From Ichthyophis bannanicus (Eukaryota > Chordata > Amphibia > Gymnophiona > Ichthyophiidae), in contig CM066048.1 in the NCBI GenBank assembly GCA_033557465.1, forward strand, positions 16,716,305 through 16,780,304: a stretch of DNA of 64,000 nt, written 5' to 3'. Of the stretch, positions 40,989 to 50,454 are shown in pieces; position 1 is the stretch's first letter, and every line of letters begins with the position of its first letter. Below the pieces are notes generated by a model that worked only from the letters and a program-made list of their open reading frames with translations, did no database searches and had not been told where the DNA came from. The translations under genes were made by a program, and so were the position numbers.

Positions 40989-41548
40989 GACGTCAGCCAT
41001 TCTCCAGTCCTAAGGAACTTCTCCTGTTTCCAAGGATCTGTTGAAAACATTCTTTAACGGCCCTGCAAGAACCTCTCTGAGCTCTTTCGGTATCCTGGGA
41101 TGTATCCCATCCGGTCCCGTGGCCTTGTCCACTTTCAGTTTTGCATCTTCTGTGAATGGTGTGGTATCTACTTCATTTCCATTTTTATATTTGGGAGTCA
41201 CAGGTGGTCCTTCTCCAGGATTTTCTTTAGTAAAAACAGAGCAGAAGTATTTGTTTAGCAATTTTGCTTTTTCAATGTCACTTTCCACGAGTCCGTTCCC
41301 ATCACTTCTGAGTCCTGCAATTCCAGCTCTGATCTTCTTCCTTTCCCGAATATACCTGAAGAAAGTTTTGTCGCCACAATTCACATCTGTAGCCATCTTT
41401 TCCTCTGCCTTTGATTTTGCTTTCCTTATTTCTCTCTTTATCTCTTTGAGTTTGATCCTGTATTCATTTCTGTGTTCCTGTTTGCAAGCTTTTGAATTTT
41501 GTGAAAGCCGTGTTTTTTGCCTTTATTTGAGCAGCCACTTCAGAAACA

Positions 41549-42108
41549 GTTGGATGAATCGTCCTTGTGTGAATGGGAGCTTGCCACAGGGTGGGCGCGA
41601 GGCAGGGGGAATGTTTGTTCAGTGGGTACCTAAGGAGGAGGGGTAGGAGGGATGCTATGAGTTTGATGAGGGTATTCCTGTGGTGATCCGATCTGCTGTT
41701 CTATGCGTTGGTACTCTTGGAAGAGGTATATCTTGAGGGGCTTTTTAAAGGCTTGAGATGATTGGATGCTCGGAGTGTGGGGGCGCAAGGCATTCTAGAA
41801 GGTGGGGTCATAAAATGTAAAGGCCTTTAGGTGAGCATATTGGGTGCTCTTACAGATTTGTGAAGGCAAGTCGAGTAGGTTCTTTGTGCTTCGCCTTCAT
41901 GGCCTGTTGGTGCTGAAAGTGCTGATTTAATGCCTGGAGATGTTTAGAAGTGGTGTTTTGGTGGGCTTTGTGAATGATGGTGAGGACTTTGTGTTTAATT
42001 CTTGAAGCGACTGGTAGCCAGTGGAGTGATTTTAGTGTGGGTGTGACATGGCTGTGTTTGGAGACTCCAAAAATGGTGCATGTGGCAGTGTTTTGGGCTA
42101 GCTGCATA
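41549..42108 (-). mobile_element. L2-3: antisense L2-like LINE fragment
   Basis: The minus strand encodes QLAQNTATCTIFGVSKHSHV and TPTLKSLHWLPVASRIKHKV (42107-41850), the conserved L2-like C-terminal motif. Downstream (lower coordinates) 3' untranslated sequence is weakly recognisable. No clean boundaries. Confidence 0.7.
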
Positions 42109-42325
42109 GGTTTAGTTCTCTCAGCACTCTTGGGTGTCTAACATCCAGTGCAGGTGATTTGCTACTCTTTAGTTTATACATTTGTTCTACTAGATCTTCC
42201 AGGTTCATTGAGATTTCATACAGCTTTTCTGACTCATCACATTTAAATATCCTTTCTACCATGGATAGCTTCCTCATAGCTTCTTCAGTGAAGACAGAAG
42301 AAAACAATTCATTTAGAGGGTTGTT
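42109..42325 (-). mobile_element. Short antisense CR1 fragment
   Basis: The minus strand gives FSSVFTEEAMRKLSMVERIF and YKLKSSKSPALDVRHPRVLR, the CR1 pre-RT segment, diverged from CR1-A. Confidence 0.7.
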
Positions 42326-42652
42326 TTAGAAGCTGAATTTGTGAGATGTGCAAATCATGGAGACATCCCCATAGTCATTTTAGAAAGTTGGGTATATAGA
42401 TGCCCTCCGAGCGAGAGCCTCTATGTAGCAAGAAGGCATGGTGGAAGTCTGCTCTGGGTGGAGCAAGGGAGATGAATGTTGTGTTGCATGACCACATAAC
42501 ACCCCCCCCCCCCTTCTTATTCAGTTCCACTGGCTACCTGTTGCTGAACACATACAATACAATACAAAATTCTAATCCTGACTCACAAGGCTCTCCATCA
42601 GAAGGTTTCTGATTATCTTTCATCATTAATCATTCTCTGTCCCGTTTGCTCC
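42326..42652. other. Unassigned stretch with an L2-like scrap
   Basis: Contains a C run at 42501-42513 and, near 42515-42600, a plus-strand FHWLPVAEHIQY-like piece of an L2-like LINE. Nothing else recognised and no gene. Confidence 0.4.
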
Positions 42653-42993
42653 TAACATAGAAAAATTATAGCAGAAAAAGACCACATGGCCTATCTAATC
42701 TGTCCTTCCATATCAACTACTACAATAGTCCCCTTTTTTCCTTTAGAGATCCTTTGTGTTTTGTCCCATACTTTTTTTGAATTCAGATAGAGTCCTCATC
42801 TCTACCACGTCCACTGGGAGATTATTCCATGCATCTACCACTCTTTCCATTAAGAAATATTCCTGTATATTACTCCTGAGTCTGTCCCCTTTCACCTTCA
42901 TCCTATATCCCCTCATAGCAGAGCTTGCTTTCAGTCGAAAGAAGCTCTCCTCCTGTGCACTTATGCCACGAGGTATTTAGACGTCTTTATCAT

Positions 42994-43165
42994 TTCTCCA
43001 GGACCAAGCAGGAAGTCAGTCCTCACATATGGGTGACATTGACGTCGATGGAGCCCTTGCGGAGCATTTCCCCAGCTTTCTATGAAAGCCTTTGGGAATG
43101 CAGGCACGCATGCGCGGTTCCCTTCCTGCCTAAAGGTGCCATCTTGCTCAGTCTCTCTTTTTCCA
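42994..43165 (+). repeat. DIRS-4 left terminal inverted repeat
   Basis: Complementary to 49430-49608 for about 170 bases with few mismatches: CACATATGGGTGACATTGAC against GTTGATGTCACCCATATGTG, and GAAAGCCTTTGGGAATGCAG against CTGCATTCCCAAAGGCTTTC. The right copy extends about 30 bases farther (CACCTGTTACAGGTGAGTAA). Confidence 0.85.
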
Positions 43166-44479
43166 TGAAGCCCGTCGGACATCTGTCCTAGTCCTCCCGG
43201 AAAATAGTTGGATTTTTTCGCGATTCCTTCGCTATTTTTTCTCTGGTTCGACGCCGGTTCCCCTCCCGCCGGGTTCGATACACCGATATCGAGCCCGATC
43301 TTATTTTTTCTGTTTTTGCCCTTAGTGGCTGGCGTTCGCGCCCTTTTTTTCTTTTTCCCTGGAAGGCCGGTCCTTTGACCTCGCAGGGACTATTTTTTTC
43401 CCCGATGGCTTCCACTGGTTTCAAAAAGTGTGATTGGTGTAAGAAGCTGATGTCTCTCACTGACACACACGACTGCTGCCTTCGGTGACTGGGTCCTGAC
43501 CACGATCCTAAGATCTGTGGACCATGTGGAAAGATGTCTTCCAAGGCGCTTTGAAGTCGTCAGCACCAAAAGGAAAGGCTTTTCTCCGACTCGGCCTCCG
43601 GCCGGGCCCGGACCTTGTCTGAGGCCTCGACATCTCGGGAATCGGATCCCAAGCACCGTCGGGGCTCCTCGGACAGGGGGTCCCCCGACCGGGAACGGAA
43701 GAGGAAGAAGCGGCTCGCGAGGGCGCCATCGGAGGAAGTCCCTGGCTCCTCGAGAGCTAGGTCTCACACCCCCGACTGCCGCCCCGGGCCCGTGGAACAG
43801 GAGAAGCCGCCAAAGGTACCTCAGGTGGAGCCGGAGTCTGCTGGACACGTAAGCCCTGTAGTCCTCGTGGACTCTCCTCCCAGAGAACCGATGTCAGGCC
43901 CGGCACTGCCGGGGCCCAAGTCGGTGGCTGCTGAGTCTCCTGAGCTGGGTCTCAGGCTGACAGCCTTGGAGTGCAGATTGTCTGCCTTCATGGAACAGCA
44001 GCAGGCGCTGATGGCCAGCCTGTCTGGCGCATCTGCCCCAACCACCGGGACATCGACATCGAAGTCGACCCCGGAGACCAAGCCGATACTCGAGACCATG
44101 AAGGCTCGAGGTCAACCTCGGTCGTGGTCTCCCTCGACCTCCCATTTGGGACCGAGGGCGTCAACGCCGGTGCCTTCGGCGTTGGGGCGGGTGCTCACAG
44201 GCCCCGTGCGGTCAGACGAGTCCGCCTGGGAGACGGAGGACGAGGAGTCCCCTGACACCTTCCGGACTCGGTGCGTCCCATCGGACTCACCTCAGTCTGA
44301 GCCCCCGAGTAGATCCCCTCCGGAGGATACCTGGTTCTCGGAGTTCGTCCAGGATATTGCCACTGCGTTGGCTATCCCTGCGGATCCTGAGGAGGAGCCT
44401 CGAGCCGAGGAGCTCAAGGCCCTACAGTATGACTCTCCTCCGAAGGAGAAACACAAGGAGCAGGAGACGTTGGATGAAC

Positions 44480-45245
44480 TAATGAGTCTTTTATTAATAA
44501 GGACCCCAACGCGTTTCGGCAACGCCTTCCTCAGGGGAATTGTCACTTAAACAAACAATGAAAACAAAATCAAATTAATATTATAGACATCTAAAAACAA
44601 TTAAAACCAATTGGCATGATATGAAATGTATAACAACAAATATCATGTATAAATCACTTAAACTTAATAAACACATATACTAAATATAAAATCGTAACTT
44701 AATTGTGAAACATAAAACACAGACAAACGTAGGGCTGAAAATCGGAACACAGGCATACCAGTATGTACATTAGTTATGAACATAAGTAAAAGGATATAAG
44801 AATAAAATAATAAAATAATAATAATAATAATAGTAATAATAAATAACTGAAAAAAGATAGAACATATGAACCTTATATGTATAATAGAATAAATTAACCA
44901 ATATATACAATAAAAAGGAACACATAAAAGCATGCACATTGTATATAACACAAATACTTGCTAAAATAAATATTTTATATAAAAAATGGGAGAGGAATGC
45001 AATTATTAGTTTATGCATGCAATGGTGTTGCATGCATAAACTAATAATAATAATATACTAATAATACTACATAATCGGAAGAGGGGATAAATAGAAATAA
45101 TTAAAATAACCAACATGGTATACCATTATGTGAGTGAAATATATGACCATTATCTAAAAATATATATATAAAAAATATAAAAATATATCGAGGCTACTCA
45201 GATGAATGGTGCAGCTTAGATGGCCATATATGATAACACTTTTCA
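44480..45245. mobile_element. AT-rich insertion of unknown type in DIRS-4 gag
   Basis: Starts near AATGAGTCTTTTATTAATAA, with GACCCCAACGCGTTTCGGCA and CGCCTTCCTCAGGGG close to the left edge. Very AT-rich after that, including a TAA/AAT microsatellite at 44804-44850 and a hairpin at 45002-45048. No coding potential and no clear target duplication. The complement of the left part (CTGAGGAAGGCGTTGCCGAA) is a motif I have seen at the ends of unrelated vertebrate repeats, but I cannot name the family. Confidence 0.5.
45002..45048. repeat. Perfect hairpin, 21 bp arms and 5 base loop
   Basis: ATTATTAGTTTATGCATGCA (plus A) is followed by TGGTG and the exact complement TTGCATGCATAAACTAATAA (plus T). 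It lies in the AT-rich insertion. Confidence 0.85.
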
Positions 45246-45489
45246 GGCAATGCATGGTCGATTCCACCACCATGGAATGGTGTGGTAGCTGCGCTTTCTG
45301 GAAGTCAGGGCTCTTTCGGAGTCGATAGATGGAATCGACCCGCTTGCTTAGAACCGGCGCCGAGGCCGGTGCCTCCCACATCCGGAAGAGGAGCCGGAAC
45401 AGTAAAGGCCTCCTTCGGAGGAGAAGAAAGGGAACACAAGGAGGAGCAAGCCTCCTGCGGGCAATACCAAGAAACACATGCATTGCCTG
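45246..45489 (-). repeat. Inverted gag segment bounded by a 12 bp inverted repeat
   Basis: CAGGCAATGCAT at 45246-45257 and ATGCATTGCCTG at 45478-45489 bracket a segment whose minus strand carries the gag residues that should lie on the plus strand at this point. Normal order is known from DIRS-3 (20090-20230) and DIRS-2 (11090-11210). Confidence 0.75.
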
Positions 45490-46169
45490 AAAAGTCAGAA
45501 GATGCACTCCGCGATGCCCCCTGGCAGGGAGGCCCGGAACCTGGATGGTTTTGGTAGAAAATGCTTCCAGGGCTCGATGCTTGCTTGCCGTGTCCAGTCT
45601 TACCAGCTGTACATGGGCATGTACTTGCGGGACCTGGCCAAGGAGCTGGCTGGGTTCTCTGCTGGTCTCTCCGGGGAACCCTTGCAGAGATTCAAGACCT
45701 TGTCCTCGAGGATACGGGAATGCTCCAAGTTTATGTCCCGCGCTGCCTACGATGGCTTCGAGGTTTCAGCCCGTGTTGCGGCCGCCGGCATCGTGGCTCG
45801 ACGCCAGGCGTGGTTGCAGTCATCGGACCTCGAGCCATGGGTTCAGGACAAGTTGGTCGATGGCCCTTGCCAAGGTGAGAACCTTTTTGGCAAGCCCATG
45901 ACCGAGAAGGCCGCACAGCTCGAAACCGAGCACCTCACGAGGACAAGGCTGTCTAGAAAGACTTCTGCCCCTTCTCACAAAAAGAAGGGCTCGGGTAAAA
46001 AGCCCTTTTACCCGAGGAAGGGCACTGCCTACAAACAGTACCCACAGTACCACGCCTCCCAGGCTCCCCCACAGGGTCAGCAGGCCAAGGGGCAGGGTAA
46101 TGGGCCCCGTAGGCAGAGGACCCCCAAGCCTCCGGCCCCTGCTCCCACTCAGCAGGGTGGGGGTTTCTG

Positions 46170-47191
46170 ACTCCTTAGGCATAGTCTCTCCATCCCTGCT
46201 CTCCCAACCCTGCACAGGAGGTCGCCTCGCCCTGTTTGCCCACAAGTGGCCACTCATCACTGGAGACAGTTGGGTGCTAAGCATAGTCCACAAGGGCTAT
46301 CTGCTACTTCTGACAGCTCCCTCCTCCATACTTTCCAGGAGAGCCTCCAAGGCCTCCCCTGCACACAGATCTTTTCCTTCAGGAGCTCCAAGGTCTGTTG
46401 GTGGACAGGGCAGTGGAGCCTGTGCCTCCCCACCTACAGGGTCAAGGGTTCTACTCCAGGTATTTCCTTGTACCCAAAAGAACCGGTGGCCTTCGGCCTA
46501 TTCTAGACCTCGGAAATCTCAACAAATTTCTAGAGAAGGAAAAGTTCAAGATGCTTACTCTTGGAACACTTCTGCCCTACCTCCAGCAGGGAGATTGGCT
46601 ATGCTCCTTAGATCTAAAGGATGCGTACACTCGCATCCTCATTCATCCAGACCACAGAAAGTACCTCAGGTTCATTGTGGGAGGAAACCATTATCAGTAC
46701 AGAGTACTGCCTTTTGGCCTCACCTCCGCTCCCAGGGTCTTTACCAAATGCCTGGCGGTGGTGGCGGCCTACCTGAGAAATCAGGGAATCTTTGTCTTCC
46801 CCTGTCTGGACGACTGACTCAGCAGGGGTTAGACGTGCCAGACAAGCCGCCCTCCGAACTATTGCTCTTCTTCAAAACCTGGGGTTTCTAATAAACTTCG
46901 CAAAGTCCACTTTGCTCCCCTCCCAGAACTTGGAGTTCATAGGGGCAAGGTTGGACTCTCTGCTGGCAAAGGCGTTCTTGCCAGAAGACAGAGCCCAAAG
47001 ACTGATAAACTTAGCAAACCAGTTTCTCAGCAGGTCACTGGTCTCCGCCAGACTCTGCCTGAGGCTTCTTGGCCACATGGCTTCGACAGTACATGTGACC
47101 CCCAATGCCAGGCTCCATATGAGGCCTGCACAGTGGTGCCTTCAGACTCAGTGGTCACAGGCCACAGGCAGCCTCAGAGACAGGATAAAGG
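46170..47191 (+). pseudogene. DIRS-4 reverse transcriptase, YLDD changed to CLDD, frameshifts
   Basis: The lead-in GGRLALFAHKWPLITGDSWV is in frame 2. The RT core in 46398-46817 has GFYSRYFLVPKRTGGLRPIL, CSLDLKDAYTRILIHPDHRK, LPFGLTSAPRVFTK and FVFPCLDD. The catalytic box is CLDD in place of YLDD, and a TGA follows immediately. The thumb continues in another frame (46792 on): NLGFLINFAKSTLLPSQNLE, LLGHMASTVHVTPNARLHMR. At least three frame changes. Stop, frameshifts and the altered box make activity unlikely. Confidence 0.83.
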
Positions 47192-48049
47192 GTGTCCAGA
47201 CAATTTCTGAACTCCCTCCGCTGGTGGCTGCACCCACCCAATCTACTGCAAGGGGTGCCTTTTCAGATTCCTGGGTTCACAGTGGTGTTGACCACAGATG
47301 CCTCCCTGCAGGGCTGGGGGGCTCATTGTCTAGGCAAGTGCACCCAGGGCCTGTGGTCTCCCTGGGAGGCCGCACAGCAAATCAATCTACTGGAACTCAG
47401 GGCTATTCGGTTAGCCCTCAAGACTTTCTCTCCAACCCTGGCTCATCAGTTTGTCCTAGTTCAAACAGACAACCAGGTAGCCATGTTTTATGTGAACAAG
47501 CAGGGTGGAACTGGGTCCAGGCTCCTTTGTCAGGAAGCACAGGACCTTTGCTTGTTTGCTCTCAGGCACAACATGCTCCTCAAGGCTGTGTATCTACCTG
47601 GCCAGGAAAACTACCTGGCCGACAGGTTGAGCAGGATTCTGCAGCCCCACGAGTGGCAGCTCCATCCTTTGGTGGTTCAGAAGATTTTCCTGAAATGGGG
47701 ACTTCCATCCATAGATCTGTTTGCCAGTCCACTGAACAAACAGCTGCCAAAGTTCTGCTCCAGGCAACCGCATCCTCTGCGAATAGCAGCAGATGCTTTT
47801 CTGATTCCCTGGTCTCAGGGCCTCCTGTATGCGTTTCCTCCCACGCCCTTGGTGGCCCGAACTCTCTTCAAAATTCTGCAGGACAAGGCCTCGGTCCTGC
47901 TGGTGGCTCCCAGGTGGCTGAGACAGCCTTGGTTCCACTTCTGCTTCAGCTGGCAGTGGATCCCCCACTGCCTCTGGGGTTGCAACCCGACCTTCTCTCT
48001 CAGGATCAGGGTTCCCTTCTGCACCCCAATCTCAAAGCTCTCAATTTGA
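47192..48049 (+). pseudogene. DIRS-4 RNase H and connected domain, open 285 codons
   Basis: Open throughout. The acidic residues are TTDASLQGWGAH, the E of NLLELRAI, the D of VQTDNQVAMFYVNKQGG and the D of NYLADRLSRILQPHEW. The following DLFASPLNKQLPKFCSRQ and LLYAFPPTPLVARTLFKI segments are conserved in all DIRS copies here. It is part of the same polyprotein as the RT upstream but joined through a frame change near 47190. Its end overlaps the start of the recombinase frame. The domain itself looks intact; it is called pseudogene only because the RT frame feeding it is broken. Confidence 0.85.
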
Positions 48050-48074
48050 TGGCCTGAAGGCTGCAAGGGTAGTT

Positions 48075-49109
48075 TTGGCTCCGTGGGGCCTACCTCAGGA
48101 AGTTGAGGAGGTTGTCCTAGCCTCTAGGAGACAGTCCACTAGGAAAACCTATGCTCTGAAATGGAAAAGGTTTTCTGTCTGGTGTCAGCTACGTACAGAA
48201 GATCCTTTCTCCTGTACTGTGCCAGTAGTGCTTCAGTACTTACTGCACTTATCAAATCAGGGACTTAAGTCCAATTCTGTTCGGGTCCACCTCTTAGCTC
48301 TAGCAGCTCACCACTCACTGGTGGAAGGACATTCTCTGTCGGTTCACCCCTTGGTGTCCCGGTTTCTCAGAGGCTTGCTCTTGCTCAAGCCTCCAATCCG
48401 TCCTCCTGCTCCTGAGTGGGAGTTGAATGTGGTCTTGCAGCAACTGACTCGTCCACCTTTTGAGCCGATGGCTACTTGCCCTCTATGCTTCCTCTCCTGG
48501 AAGACACTCTTCTTGATAATCCTAACCTCGGCCAGGCGAGTGAGTGAGCTTCAGGCCCTGGTCTGTGACAGGCCTTACACCCGCTTCTATAGGAACAGGG
48601 TAGTCCTTAGGACTCATCCAAAGTTCCTCCCAAAAGTTGTCTCCTCCTTCCACCTTAACCAAGAGGTGGTTCTTCCAACATTCTTCCCTAGGCCTCATGC
48701 AAGCCAGGCTGAAGCAGTCCTGCATACCCTGGACTGTAGGAGGGCCTTATCCTTCTACCTTGACCGTACACAAGGGCATAGAAGCGCTACTCAGCTCTTC
48801 ATATCTTTTGACACTAATAATTTGGGCGTAGCTGTGTCCAAGCGTACCTTGTCCATCTGGGTGGCTGACTGTATCACCTGGGCTTACAAGGCGGCTGACC
48901 TTCCTTTGCAGGGTCGGGTCATGGCCCATCGTGTCAGGGCAATGGCTGCCTCAGTGGCTCACCTCCTCTCTGTACCGTTGGTAGACATCTGCAGGGCTGC
49001 AACTTGGTCTTCAAGCCAGACGTTTGCAGCCCATTACTGTCTGGAGAGGGAGTCCCGTAGGGACAGTGCTTTTGGCCAGGCAGTACTCCGCAATCTCTTT
49101 GAGGTTTAG
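48075..49109 (+). CDS. DIRS-4 tyrosine recombinase, intact 344-codon frame
   Basis: Continuous to the TAG at 49107-49109. Numbering from the TTG at 48075 (there is no ATG here; the frame is also open upstream into the RNase H overlap), the N-terminal domain has STRKTYALKWKRF (21-33) and LKSNSVRVHL (64-73). The catalytic residues are R155 in SARRVSELQ, H285 and R288 in AHRVRAMAAS, W311 in AATWSSSQTF and Y321 in AHYCLERES. All positions of the R-H-R-H/W-Y set are filled. It should cut and join DNA for insertion of the circular intermediate. Start mechanism unknown; DIRS recombinases usually lie in an overlapping frame. The only full-length recombinase frame in the window. Confidence 0.9.
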   Translation: MAPWGLPQEVEEVVLASRRQSTRKTYALKWKRFSVWCQLRTEDPFSCTVPVVLQYLLHLSNQGLKSNSVRVHLLALAAHHSLVEGHSLSVHPLVSRFLRGLLLLKPPIRPPAPEWELNVVLQQLTRPPFEPMATCPLCFLSWKTLFLIILTSARRVSELQALVCDRPYTRFYRNRVVLRTHPKFLPKVVSSFHLNQEVVLPTFFPRPHASQAEAVLHTLDCRRALSFYLDRTQGHRSATQLFISFDTNNLGVAVSKRTLSIWVADCITWAYKAADLPLQGRVMAHRVRAMAASVAHLLSVPLVDICRAATWSSSQTFAAHYCLERESRRDSAFGQAVLRNLFEV

Positions 49110-49240
49110 GCAACTCCTGCCCTCCAGCCCTCCATTGGGCTACCGATGGAGGCTCTTTCAGTGAAAAGTCTTTCTTTGATACTGGGACTAGAGGGAGTTC
49201 TCTTGTTCAGCCTGGGTTCCTGGTAGCCCAGAGCTAGGGA

Positions 49241-49346
49241 GTCACCTATATGTGAGGACTGACTTCCTGCTTGGTCCTGGAGAAAGAGTAGTTACTCACC
49301 TGTAACAGGTGTTCTCCAGGAGCAGCAGGAATCAGTCCTCACAACC
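49241..49346. repeat. DIRS-4 internal complementary region
   Basis: CACCTATATGTGAGGACTGA...GGTCCTGGAGAAA complements the left end (43000-43025). TTACTCACCTGTAACAGGTG...ATCAGTCCTCACA complements the right end (49545-49608). The palindrome TCACCTGTAACAGGTG-type core sits at the join. Confidence 0.87.
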
Positions 49347-49429
49347 CTCCCTCCTCCCCTGGGAGTTGCAGTTGTACATAGTTTATTTTTACATTTTTGT
49401 GTGCTGTTTTAGCTATGTCATTTGACTGA

Positions 49430-49608
49430 GCAAGATGGCACCTTTAGGCCGGAAGGGAACCGTGCATGCGTGCCTGCATTCCCAAAGGCTTTCATAGAAA
49501 GCTGGGGAAATGTTCCGCAAGGGCTCCATCGACGTTGATGTCACCCATATGTGAGGACTGATTCCTGCTGCTCCTGGAGAACACCTGTTACAGGTGAGTA
49601 ATTACTCT
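49430..49608 (+). repeat. DIRS-4 right terminal inverted repeat
   Basis: From GAGCAAGATGGCACC to CACCTGTTACAGGTGAGTAA and TTACTCT. The next base block (ATCTCCTCTATCC) is CR1-B3. Confidence 0.85.
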
Positions 49609-50454
49609 ATCTCCTCTATCCTGTCTTTCTTTTAAAGTATACATAGTAAGATCCTTAAGTCTGTCCTCATATGCTTCATAAAGACCACTAACCATTTTAG
49701 TAGTTACCCTCTGCACGGACTCCAACCTGTTTATATCCTTTTGAAGGTGTGGTCTTCAGAATTGCACACAATACTCCAAATGAGGTTGCACCAAAGACTT
49801 ATTCAGAGGCATTATCGCCTCTTTTTTTCTGCTGGCCATTCCTCTCCCTATGCACCCAAGCATCCTTCTAGCTTTCACCGTCGCCTTTTCTACCTGTTTA
49901 GCTACCTTAAGATCATCAGACAAAATCACGCACAGGTCCCGCTCATCTTTTGTGGACAGAAGTACTTCACCCCCTACACTGTACCACTCCCTTGGATCTT
50001 TGCTGCCCAAATGCATGACCTTGCATTTTTTAGCATGAAATCTCAGCTGCCAAATTCTAGAACATTCTTCAAGCTTAGCTAGATCCCTCCTCATATTATC
50101 TACTCCTTCCTGGGTGTCTACTCTGTTGCAGATTTTGGTATCATACTCTGGAATGAATTAGCTGAGGACCTTAGAGACGTTAATGACCTCAGAACATTTT
50201 GTAAATACCTAAAAACACACCTATTTACTATTCACTATGGATCAAAGCTTAACCCCCCCCCCCCCCACACACACACAAACTGTATCAACATCCCATAACC
50301 TGAGTACTCTTTCACTAATGCTAAATATCACTCCCACATTACAGTAATCATTACTGCTCTGCTCCTTTGAGCCCCTGTTCACCCCTACTGTACATAGTTT
50401 GTTATGATATTTGTTATACCTGTACTTGTATAAATTATTTGTATAAAGTTTCAT

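Larger units (their letters stand above)
38369..41396 (-). pseudogene. CR1-D reverse transcriptase, split by LTR-E
   Basis: The upstream part 41396-41010 has YIRERKKIRAGIAGLRSDGN, KATGPDGIHPRIPKEL and FNRSLETGEVP. After LTR-E the frame 39460-38771 is open for 229 codons: VVPLHKSGDREEVSNYRPV, DVIYLDFSKAFDTVPH, GVPQGSVLGPALFNVFV and the catalytic VCLFADDTKICNRVD. The C-terminus is 38770-38369 (LGVIISVDLKVAKQCDKEVA, MPLYKSLARPHLEYC). Apart from the LTR insertion and one stop near 38771, the coding sequence is well kept. Sister to the CR1-B family by motif. Confidence 0.85.
36030..41548 (-). mobile_element. CR1-D: antisense CR1 LINE split by L2-2 and LTR-E
   Basis: Segments 36030-36446, 38267-39452 and 40989-41548 form one minus-strand CR1. 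The 3' end is near 36030 (ACATAGTAAATGACAGCAGA). The 3' UTR near 36080-36240 contains three repeats of CATGTCTTTGTTTAGGGGTG-like sequence. The coding region ends upstream in the complement of a KAKNTAFARFKSSQ-type linker near 41480. Both interruptions carry target duplications and the CR1 reads across each. Confidence 0.8.
43405..46170 (+). pseudogene. DIRS-4 gag-like protein with two stops, an insertion and an inversion
   Basis: Starts with an ATG at 43405 (MASTGFKKCDWCKKLMSLTD, then HDCCL). TGA stops lie in frame at 43486-43488 and 43552-43554. The frame is then open through 44479: Ser/Pro/Arg-rich, ESPELGLRLTALECRLSAFM (coil-like), DTWFSEFVQDIATALAIPAD. AT-rich DNA interrupts, and the following segment (RMWEAPASAPVLSKRVDSIY to HHSMVVESTMHCLKS) lies on the opposite strand at 45470-45250. 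The C-terminal part 45478-46170 is open and in the normal sense: YQLYMGMYLRDLAKELAGF, ENLFGKPMTEKAAQLE, and a basic Gln/Pro/Gly tail. Presumed structural protein. Confidence 0.82.
42994..49608 (+). mobile_element. DIRS-4: best preserved DIRS retrotransposon
   Basis: The left terminus is near 42994 and the right near 49608. Gag, RT, RNase H, an intact recombinase frame, an internal complementary region and both inverted termini are present. 6.6 kb, of which about 0.77 kb is an AT-rich insertion in gag (44480-45245) next to an inverted gag segment. It inserted in CR1-B3 with no long target duplication; at most the two bases AT are shared at the joins. Confidence 0.93.

Noticed and set aside
43486..43554. 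In-frame TGA codons in DIRS-4 gag as programmed recoding (readthrough or selenocysteine)
   Set aside because: The first aligns to Cys in DIRS-2 and DIRS-3 and no recoding structure is evident; simple mutational decay explains it.
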